64,000 nt of DNA. Source: Antedon mediterranea. Lineage: Eukaryota; Echinodermata; Crinoidea; Comatulida; Antedonidae. The notes under the pieces were generated by a model. That model was given only the letters and a program-made list of their open reading frames with translations, searched no databases and was not told the origin of the DNA. The position numbers were made by a program, and so were the translations under genes. Shown here one piece after another: positions 20,596 through 32,500 of the stretch (positions within the stretch are counted from its first letter, which is position 1; each line of letters starts with the position of its first letter). The stretch spans positions 14,344,601-14,408,600 of the forward strand of contig NC_092677.1 of assembly GCF_964355755.1 (NCBI RefSeq), read 5' to 3'.

Positions 20596-23500
20596 CTAAA
20601 TATTGACGTCTTGTTGTTCCATATCCTCGATTTTGTTTTTGGATTTCGAAACTCGAACTTGAAAAAGGAAAAAAAATATATAAATTATTACATTTTAATT
20701 CAAATGTACTGATGATGATAATTTATAAATTATCACTATAAATGGAAAAACAATAGAAAACAATGTATCCCATTACCGTTTTCAACTTTTGTCGACTTCT
20801 TTCCCCTAAAAAATATAATAAATAAATAAAAATGAATTCAGATTGCTGCGTAGCATTTATTTATATTCCAGACAGCAATTTAATTGCAATCATTGCTTGT
20901 CAGATCCGAAAGTTCGTTGTTTGTCTACAAAGCATTGGCCTAAGACAACTTAGGGTAAGTTTACAGCTTTCGTTCTCTGCGGTTGAAATCAGTTATTACA
21001 GGCGATGATAGTAAACTGCATACTACGTGGGAGGTATTTTTTTTATCAAATGACAAGCATAATATAAACATTTGGTTTACCTGAAAACAAGGTACAATAC
21101 ACTGAATGCAGCGACAATAACGGCGATGACCACGATGACAATCGCCGCTATAACTCCGTCGGAGATGCCGCCGTCATCTTCATCTTCTTCTTCCTCAATT
21201 ACTAATCCTCTTTGTACTTGTTCTATCGGTACGCCGATAGCTGCCGAAATGTCATTTACGCTATCCGTAATAACGGCTAGTAGGGTGTCTTGGTCAAAAT
21301 ATACTACGTAATTAAGAGAAATAATAATCGGTGACTCATGCGAGTTCGATATTGTTAATATTGTTATGTCCATGCGCTGGACATTCGGACGTACTTCCTC
21401 GCTCTATTCCTTTAGGTCGAGGTGACCTGACAATCTAACAACAGGATGCTGAGCTCCGGAGGTCAAAGAGTTTATCTGTGGCTGTGACACGATCAGTTCC
21501 ACGCCCCTTAAGCTTGGTTCCCACTGGCGACAAGACGCAAGGACGTAACGCAGCGCAAGTGTGTTGACCAATGACGAGCGAAAGTTCGAATAATCCAAAG
21601 CTTTTGATTGGTCAACCCGTTTTCTAGTGGGAATCAAACTTTAACAGATACGCATGCCGCGGAGAATATGTAAATAGTAGAGTACTGTTGGTATTTGTCG
21701 CAGTCAGACATAAGATGAAAGGAGCTCTGTGTCTTGTTGTTAGAATGCTTTGACGTGACAATTCTGGATAGGTCGATTGATTCCTCCCTATTATTTGTAC
21801 AGTAACCCAACGATACATACATTAATTTTTTTTAATTAAAATACGAACCTACTACATCTCTCTTTATTCTTTGGTTCAGCAATCGATCAGTATCTCGTCG
21901 TTTACGATTACCAGAGGAGCTCCCGGCTGCACACAGTTCGTTGTCCATTTCGGGTACAGCGTAAATCAGAATGTTGAATGAACTTGGATCTATACTTACG
22001 GGAAACCCATCTCCTACGTAGATGTCGTTTGTATCTATGTAGTTGTACGTTCCATCCCTGAAACGAAGAACAAGAAGATTTCTTTTGTGGTATATAATTG
22101 ATGTACAACATGAAAAATGAATTAAATCAGATTTTGAATAGGTTTTTATGTAGTTTTAATAAAGTTAATCACCGGGAAAAATAATGTTTTCACTTATAAA
22201 ATGATTAAATTCAACCAAAAAGCCCATGGGCTGATCAAAGTGGATAACTATTATGTGACATTAAAATGGTATATTGAACAAAAAAATGTTTTAAGAATTT
22301 TTTTTTAAGGGGACAATGCATCTATAATGATTACGCCTTGGTATGTTTTTTTTTATTATGTTTTGTATTAATTGGGTTGTATGATAGCATTTTAAAAACG
22401 GTAATAACACATGATACAATATAGGCATTTCATTGTTGTTTTCTCACGGGCATTACCCAGTTTTTGATCCACTAGATGGACAGCAGGTTTGGTAATTTTC
22501 GTCCAAATTGCAATATTCGTCAATAGCTGTTTTAACGGCGGCTAGCAAATCTGATTCAATACTGCTCCACTGAAAGTAAAATACAATAAAACCTTCATTA
22601 GGCGTGGTTCCCACTACGGACGCAACGAAATTACGTAAGCGAAACGTAATCAAGTGACCAATGATTGGATAGTCCATCGATTGTGATTGGTCAAATGTTT
22701 TGCATTGTTGTTGCGCTTACGTCCTACCGATTACGTTGCGCCTCCAATTCATCTTACGTACATCTGATTCATTGGATCGTAAGCTTGGTTCCTAGAGACG
22801 CAGCGCAAGGAGGTAGACGCAAATCAAGCGAATTGACCAATAAACCGACAGTTAGCACAGCTAACATAACTTTGTGATTGGTCAACTCGCTTGTGTTTAG
22901 TCTACAGTACGTCCTTGCGCTGTGTCTTTAATGGTATCCAGGCTAGTATAATAATGTTATCTAAATTTTGAAAAAAGCTTTACATATATATAAATTATAG
23001 GCCTATAATTATTTTCGCTCATGATTAATATTGAATTGTTTACTCACCGCTGATATCTCGGCTGTGATAGTGATTTGGACACCGTTTTGAACTTGTTCTA
23101 CGTTTTCTGTAAGATCAAGTAAATAATTTTATAGTAAATTTAGGTCCTTTCCACCATAAGGGTTCGCCCCTGTTGCTTGACTGTGATGTATACAGTAATT
23201 TGTTAAATTGTACGTTTGTGTTTTAAATCGTAAAATCTAGGCATGTGTGTGTGAGACAGATATGTATTCTAAACTGATACTTTCCGTTTCTAGAGAATCA
23301 GACAGGACCTGATTTTCGATCTTCGGCGCATGAAATTTATTATAGGCCTACATTTCATGATTATGGCATAAATTATAACACAAGGGGCGCTATATAACCA
23401 CGTCATATTTTGTCGAGGGTTTTCCACAAGTAACAGCTGTGTAGCTTAAAGGTTAGACTTCAGGTTGTAAAAACCAGAGGGTATGTTTAACAGCTGAGAG

Positions 23501-26500
23501 AGAATAATTAATTCTTGTACCATAGAGTCTATAAGTCCAAGCTTAGAAAAAAACGCTTCTGGGATTAGAGTTTGATACCGATAAGAAATCTAATCCTACC
23601 TTCACAATTATTGCCTTGATATTCACTTGTACATGAGCAACCACACGTGTTGCTGTTGATAGTCCCACCGTTTTCACATTCATTACTGCAGCCAGCAGCT
23701 TCTAAATAAAAATTAAATAAATATACTCAACCTTACATAAATAAAACCAACTTGCACTATCGTACGAATGTGAGATAAAATGTTAATTCAAACTTCAAAC
23801 AAAAACTTTTAACAAACACCTTTAACAAAAACCTGAATTCATTATTCACACATCACATCATAATTTCATTTCATTTATTTCTCTCATAAACATTATACAA
23901 TGAAAAATGCATATCAATAAAACACAAGGCCTGTTCACACTACACTATTTTGACAACAAATGTGATGTGTCTATATGGGATGATGATGATTTAATTTTAC
24001 TACCATATTTAGGCACATCAATTTTGGACACACCGAACTAGTTTGATAGTGTAGATAGGATAGAGATTTAGTTATTTATCTAGGTTAGTGACCTATTCAT
24101 AAACATTAATTGGTCCATTAAACCAATTTACCCGGGTAAATAGTCTGAACGGATTCACAGTCAATAAAAAAAACATTAAAAAGAGAAAGCAAAAACCAAA
24201 AGTAAACTGAATAATCAACAATCGCCAAGCAATTTACACATCAAACAAATTGGTGTTATGTTAAAGAAAAAACATCTGTAAACAAATATACACAGAATGT
24301 GTAATTAATTCACCAGTAGGCTGTTGATCTTGGGTTAAACCAGTGGTTGACATCGGTTCAATTGATTCTTGCGTTGTACCTGCGTATTTATTTAACATAA
24401 ATGAAACAAACATGGCATTTGGCAACAAAAAACTTATAGCATAGAACAACATTAACACATGCGCTCGTAAAACAGAAACTTGATAGTAATATATATTATT
24501 TTAATACAGTATAATACTGTATATCAATATTTATATGGTTGAAGTTTGACGTTCGAAACAATGTTTCTGCGAAAAAATTAAGAAAATACATTGTGGTAAT
24601 TTGTATCTGCCAGCATAATCTCTGTATTCCTCCTCTGTTTATGCTATTAAAATAGGTAAAAGAAAAGTAAAAGAAATGTTTACATGTTATTAGTTAAAAG
24701 AAATGTTTACATGTTAGTAAGCAAAAGAAATGTTTCAAAAGAAAATATTTTTTGTGTTATTACGTAAAAATCTCAATTCTTGAACATTTATTGGCATAAA
24801 GTGAGTAAAAAGTACAAAGTATATAAGTATGGGCCCAGGTTAGAAGTAGAACTTTTCTCACTAGGACCTACCTAGCAAAGACCCAAAAACAGATTACGAT
24901 TAAACTAACCAAGTTATAATTACAATGTGTTATTAGACACCATTTAAAACTCAGGTACAGGCATGAATATCTGGTTAATTGTACATAAATCAAATATTTG
25001 TAATAGAAATCTAGACGAAAAAACATTAATTTCCCTTAAAATGGTCAAATACAAAATTCTGATATAAAAATCAGGAAGACTTTTTTTCAGTAGTTAGGTA
25101 GTTTAACCTAATGCAATAACATGTCTGGTGACTCCCTAGAAGGTCAAAAAAGATGGTGGATATTCAGTGGATAATTTTTGCTATAGCATAAAAATAAAAC
25201 TCTGAAGTTGAATAAAAATACCAGAAACGTAAAATTCAAGTTAAATTATCTATATTTAATCATCTCATAAGATTTTTTACCACGTCGTTTATTTTTCATA
25301 GCTTTTTAAAAACGCCTCTATATTTACAAACATTTGTGTACAAAAGAATAGAGATTTTGCTGTGTAATTTGAATTACTGATAAGAAAGTGCTTATTTTCA
25401 ACAAGCTCGTGTAACACAAATGAAATCCCAAAAATTATGAAACATAGTCAAACTATACATCGATAATTATTGGAATGTATGATCAATAGAAATTTTTTGC
25501 CCGCACCTGACCTTTAATATTTATACAATTTAATACAAAAAAACAATAGCACGGAATTGTATGTGTTAGTTAAATTGTGGACATGTTAAAGTAAAAGAAC
25601 TGTTTACATGTAAAGTAAAAGAAATGTTTACATGTATATAAACGATATGTTGACATATTAAGTAAACGAAATGCTTACACGTTATTAAGTAAACAAAATA
25701 TTGACATTTTATTAAGTAAAAGAAATGTTGACGTGTTAAGAAAAATAAATGTTGACATGTTAAGTAAACGAAATATTGACATGTTAAGTAAACGAAATGT
25801 TGACAAGTAATGTAAAGAAATGTTGACATGTTAAGTAAACGAAATGTTGACAAGTAATGTAAAGAAATGTTGACATGTTAAGTAAAAGAAATGTTGACCT
25901 GTTAAGTAAAGGAAATGTTGACATGTTAGGTAAACGAAATGTTGACATGTTAAGTAAAAGAAATGTTGACATGTTAAGAAAAATAAATGTTGACATGTTA
26001 AGTAAACGAAATGTTGACAAGTAATGTAAAGAAATGTTGACATGTTATTAAGTAAAGGATATGTTAACATTTTATGAAGTAAACGAAATTTGTACATGTT
26101 ATTAAGTAAAAGAAATGTTACCCAGTTAAGTAAAAGAAATTTTGACATGTTAAGTAAAAGAAATGTTGACCTGTTAAGTAAAGGAAATGTTGACATGTTA
26201 AGTAAAGGAAATGTTGACATGTTAAGTAAAAGAAATGTTGACATGTTAAGTAAAAGAAATGTTGACATGTTAAGTAAAAGAAATGTTGACATGTTAGGTA
26301 AACGAAATGTTGACATGTTAAGTAAAAGAAATGTTGACATGTTAAGTAAACGAAATGTTGACAGGTTAAGTAAACAAAATGTTGACAAGTAATGTAAAGA
26401 AATATTGACATGTTATTAAGTAAAGGATATGTTAACATTTTATGAAGTAACGAAATTTTTACATGTTATTAAGTAAAAGAAATGTTACCAAGTTAAGTAA

Positions 26501-29500
26501 AAGAAATGTTGACATGTTAAGTAAAAGAAATGTTGACATGTTAAGTAATGGAAATGTTGACCTGTTAAGTAAAGGAAATGTTGACATGTTAGGTAAAGGA
26601 AATGTTGACATGTTAAGTAAAAGAAATGTTGACCTGTTAAGTAAAGGAAATGTTGACATGTTAGGTAAACGAAATGTTGACATGTTAAGTAAAAGAAATG
26701 TTGACATGTTAGGTAAACGAAATGTTGACATGTTAACTAAAAGAAATGTTGACCTGTTAAGTAAAGGAAATGTTGACATGTTAGGTAAACGAAATGTTGA
26801 CATGTTAAGTAAAAGAAATGTTGACCTGTTAAGTAAAAGAAATGTTGACATGTTAAGTAAAGGAAATGTTGACATGTTAGGTATAAACGAAATGTTGACA
26901 TGTTAGGTAAAAGAAATGTTGACCTGTTAAGTAAAAGAAATGTTGACATGTTAGGTAAACGAAATGTTGACATGTTAAGTAAAATAAATGTCGACCTGTT
27001 AAGTAAACGAAATGTTTACATGTTATTTAAGTAAAAAGATAACTAAAAGAAATTGTATTCTTCTTGCGTTGTAGGCCTACCTGTGTATATTTTTTACATA
27101 AACATGAATGAAGCTAACATGACGTTTTGGCAACACAAACATTATAGAAAAAAAAATGGAAACTATATTGTAATATCTATATATTAATATTAATACTGCA
27201 TGTAGTTGAGGTTTGAAGTTTGAAAAACAATATTAACAATAATGTTGGGGCGAAAAATTAAGAAAACAAATGGTCGTAATTTGTATCTGTCAACAGCATC
27301 TCTGTTTTCCTTCCCTGTTTATAATCCCATTTCTCACAAAGCCATATTCCGATATTAATAATATTATAATCATAACCATGTCGGTGTGGTTTCCGAAAAC
27401 ACAGCCATCGTCTTCGGGGCTTCCTCCATCGTCGCGACTTTATTCACCATCAGCGTACGATACCAACACCACCCCCCCCCCCCCCCCACCACCAACAAAT
27501 ATTACCAACGCCCTCATCTTTACTGGGTTATTACAATTATGACCTTTGTTATCGTTACCCTGTACATAAAGTGATGAACACATTATAATATGTATATACT
27601 CACCACTATCATCTTCCTCTTCTGTTAAAATAAAAAACAAAAATTATATATTTTGGAATCGTAATTTCGTAGAATCTGACGTGGTCAACTTAGTTAGGAG
27701 AATATCAAATTGGCCTAAATGATTTAATGTTTTACAGAAATAAGTACTTCTTATTTATTTCCATATTTACTTCTTACTCCAATCAATTGGACGTTATTGT
27801 GTCAGAAGTCAATATTTCAACATTGATCATCATGATTATGATTACAATGACGTATTTCATTTCCGTATTTCCTAATTAAAGTGGATTCGTGGACCGTTCA
27901 ACTATTATTATACGCTATAAATAATTACTCTCTTTATAGGTTGGTTTCATGGTTTCGCATCATTCGCACTACTACCGCGTGAAACAAATTTTGACAACGC
28001 GGTGCCATTGGATAGAACGAAATTATCGGCAAGAACGTGAATAATAATATTAATAATTAGCATTTACAGTAGTATTGATAAAAGGACGATAGGAATCAAT
28101 TATACATACCACATACAAAATCATCTGGCAATGCACCTAAAAAAAAACATCTATTGTTTTATCGGTGTTCTATGTAATTTATCCGATTTACAAATAAATT
28201 GATCGCTTGTACATTTCAACGATTTATGAATTCGTTATGTTTATTGATTTAAGAATAAATAATTGTTAACGTTTGTTTTACAGGTGAATTTTCTATTTGT
28301 TTGGCAGGACAACTCTCAAATATCATGGAAAATTACTAAAATGGTGTACATGATCTCAGATATGTACGTGAAATCGGAAAGATTAATCGTTACAATGTCT
28401 AAATTCAAGATAAATGACGTAATTGTGGAGAAGAAAAGCAGAAGAGAGCTGTACTATGTTTATTAAGCTTGGAAATAACACATTAATATTGTAGTAAGTA
28501 CGATCTCTTAATTTTATTTATTTTTTATTTAAATCCTAGTGGCCGTAATTTATTGTTTCTTAAAATATAAACAATAATTCACTTAAGTCATTAAGAAATT
28601 AAGAGGCACTTGTAAGGATGTTTCTATTCGCCTAGTTATTCGCGAGTTGACCAATGACAAGCGAAAAGTCAAATAATCCATCGCTTGTGATTGGACAAAT
28701 CGCTTACGTTACGCTTACGTTCTTGCATTGTATTCACGTGGGAACCAAGCTTAAGTAACTACTGTATTTGAACATACTGTATACTTACTACATTCGTTAC
28801 ACATAAGTGGACATCCTTCTCGTACGTAGTCATAACCAGTGCATTGCGCTGGATACCATCCCGCATAACAGTAGGCATTAGTGTCTTCACATAGTTCTTT
28901 AAAAAAGAAAATAAAGTTTTAAACACTTAGTGTCCCGCAAAGCAACAAAATAAAGTCATAACTTTTAAAGGCCATCTTTCACCGCAAAATAAAATCAACA
29001 AAAACTTCTACAAATATGAAAAAAACCACAAAATAATGATTTTTTTTAAATAAAAAAAGACAAAATAAACGGTTAGGCCTACATTTAAACAGCGGTTGTC
29101 TTCCAGAAAATTGAGTCACGTTTAAAACTTTTTTTCATCTTCAAATTACGATTTATTGGGTAAATATTTACTTTTTCAGGGGATAATATTACGTTAATGG
29201 AAGTGATCGGGTCTAATTGTTGAGTTATTAAGAATTACAGTTCTCGGTCCGATCATGGCATACTTACCAGAGCAGTCATTCCCCATGTAACCTTCAGGAC
29301 AGGTACAGTTGCAGTGAGTTTCACTCAATGTGCCGCAATTGGAACATTCTTGATTGCAAACTGTCGAATTAGAATCATAATATTCGATTAAAGGTAACTT
29401 CCTGGTCCACATACTCAATTACCAAACTGATATTTTGAAACAGCACCATATCAACCAGCGGATCAAATTAGACTTCCGCATTTTGTATTTTCTCCACTAA

Positions 29501-32500
29501 TTATGCAAAATTTGAGATTTAACTACAATGCACTGTCAAGAGTGCTGCAGTACATTTATTTCATATCATGTGACACACACTCGTCCAATCAAATGACAAG
29601 CATCTCTGTTATCTCTGTGTTATAATACCGTATTATTTAACATTATCAATTATAAGTATATACATGAGTGCTTGGTAATGCGTTTTTTGAGTACATGTTG
29701 GAAATAAATAGTAAAAATAAACATACAAATAGGTTTTGGTTAACGAAAGAGAATGCATCATCATTTTTATTTTCAATGTTTCCTACTAATAAATAAATTT
29801 AAACGATTTTTAATTTACCACACGCTTCCTCGTGTTCTGTACACGAACCTGAAACGAAATTAAACAATAATTCAATAACAACACTACTTAAGATTTAATC
29901 AACCTCATTGTGCATAGGCCCACTTAAATTAATTGAAATCCTAACCATGTATTGAGTTGTGGTAGGCTATAACTAGTGTTTAAGAAAACTATATTGTGAC
30001 TATACCGTACTAAGTGTGACTTGTGAACACGGCCACATTATCAAACTTTATGTGACAAAAAGCATGTGATGTGCCCATATATGGACACGATGACGTCATA
30101 TCACTACCGTATTTGAGCACATTACACTTTTGTCCCATAAAGTTTGATAGTGTAGACAGATAATGAAGTTTTGGAGTGTGTCTGTTAATGCTGTTGGCTT
30201 TAGTTTTTTCGTCTATAGTTAGCATGTCGGTATACTGATTATTTTTTAATTACATTACTTTCATTTATTGAAACACTTGATTAGAAGTAAATATTGAGAA
30301 AGGTTGACTGATCTGCTCAAATGTATAAACAATAATAATTATGATGATAATGTCATAATGGAATACAGCGCTTAGATTATTTTAAACACAAATATTTACT
30401 ATTTTTCTTTTTATGTATAGTTTTTCAAAAGTATAACAATGCTGCTAGATATACAAGCGCCACAGATTGTACGTTGACGAGTTTAGGTCTAAACGTATTT
30501 AGTCCACCATCTTAATGTACTTATACATACGGCATTGATTGTTGTAGCATTGTCCTGATCCAGAGGAACACTCAGTACAGCTTGATCCACTAAGGTATGG
30601 ATGTCTCTGGTAGTTACCTCTGTAAAAATCACAATAAAATGTCATATTAAAATATTGGCATGATCGTGCCTATTAGTTACATGAAAGTGTGATGTGCTCA
30701 AATATGGTAGTGTTATGACGTCAACGTATATATATATATATATATATAATGCCATATCATATTTTTTGGCCACATAAAATTTGATAGTGTAGACAGAGCT
30801 AAAGATGGGAGCTTAGCAACGAGCCCAATTGATATTTTAAAAGAACAAATACAACATTTCGAAGGTTTATACGCAAAAAATTTTATAAACCCTGGAAAAA
30901 TTACCTTTGAAAGAAATACCTTTGTAGTTCTATTATAAACAAGCTTTCAGAAATAGAAAAAGAAAATTGTGAAGGTTACATCACTATTGATGAATGTAAA
31001 AAGGCCATTTCAATGATGAAAAAAAAATAAAACACCAGGATCGGATGGTCTAAGTGTTGAATTTTATGTGTTCTTTTGGAATAATATTAAACATTTAATT
31101 TGCGATGCGTTAAATGAAAGTTATAATTCCCAAGAATTATCCTTTTCGCAAAAACGAGGTGTAAATCACCCTTTTGTTCAAGGATGGAGAAAGAGAAAAT
31201 TTGAATAATTGACGTCCCATTACCCTCTTAAACACCGATTACAAAATGCTTGCACATGTATTAAGTAACAGACTTAAAATGGTTATTAAATCAATAGTAA
31301 GTTCAGACCAAAAAGGCTATATAAAAGGCCGTTTCGCTGGTGAAAACATTCGGTTAATAGAAGACCTGCTTTATTATACAGAATGTAATGATATCGAAGG
31401 GGCAATAATTACCTTAGATTTTAAGAAGGCTTTTGATTCTATTAGTAGAGATTTTATGTTCAATGTACTAGAAAAGTTTAACTTTGGAATGTTCTTTTGT
31501 AACTGGGTAAAAGTATTATATAATAAAGTTGAATGTGTCACAGTTAACAATGGTTGGGTTTCAAACAATTTTAAAATGGAAAGAGGTATTAGACAAGGTT
31601 GTCCTCTATCCGCTCTGTTATTCATTTTAGTGGTCGAAGTAATGGCATCTAGAATAAGAAACAAAGATGACTATAAGGGTATTAAACTTCCAAATAATGA
31701 AAATAACATAGAAGCTAGAATAAGCCAATTAGCCGATGATACTGTTTTGTATGTTGGTAATGACAAAAGTATTAAGTCAGCAGTCAGTGTAATTGAACTT
31801 TTTTTGTAAAGTATCTGGAATGACACTAAATAAAAAAAAACAATGCTTTTTGGATTGGTAAATGGAAGAACAGAATAGATAGGCCTTTAGAATTAAATTG
31901 GGTAAAACACCCGATCGAAATTTTAGGCATATATGTAGGGTATAATACAGAAGAATGTACCAGAAAAAACTGGGATGTTAAATTAATAGAGCTAGCAACG
32001 ACTTTAAAGCAATGGAATGCTAGAAATCTCTCAATTTTTGGTAGAATAATAATCCTGAAAAGTCTTGCACTATCTAAATTAACATATGCTGCAAATATCA
32101 CTGATGTTCCAAAATATGTATATACACAAGTTACAAATCTAATATATAATTTTATTTGGAACAATAAAAGGGAAAAGATAAAAAGAAAAACTCTAATTGG
32201 TGATGATGAGATGGGAGGCATTAAAATGCCTGATTTTACTCTTCATGTTAACGCACTCATGTGTGGCTGGTTAAAAAAAATTATGAATGATGATGGTGCT
32301 AAATCGAAAACTATTCCAATGTATTATATTAAACAAATATGTGATGTTAATGTTTTACTTAATATGTCATGTTATAGCATTATTGATGTTAATTCTGATA
32401 AAATTCCACGGTTTTACAAAAATATGATAAAAGCCTACATAAATTACAACAGAATCTCTAAAAAAAACCTGAAACTTATAACGATATAATGAATGAGCAA

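Noticed and set aside
21908-22111. A 67-codon minus-strand frame over exon 14
   Set aside because: The neighbouring frame continues the spliced CAP gene with matching phases and good splice sites; this one does not.
25566-26973. Several long open frames (about 78-185 codons) on both strands
   Set aside because: They are translations of the 24-bp minisatellite; the unit length is a multiple of three and has no stop in several frames. No start context, domain or splice structure.
25571-27035. Regular repeats that could suggest a CRISPR array
   Set aside because: Units are head-to-tail without unique spacers, in a eukaryotic intron.
27270-27640. Proline- or glycine-rich frames around a poly-C run
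   Set aside because: Caused by the C-run at about 27472-27489; lies in an intron of the CAP gene.
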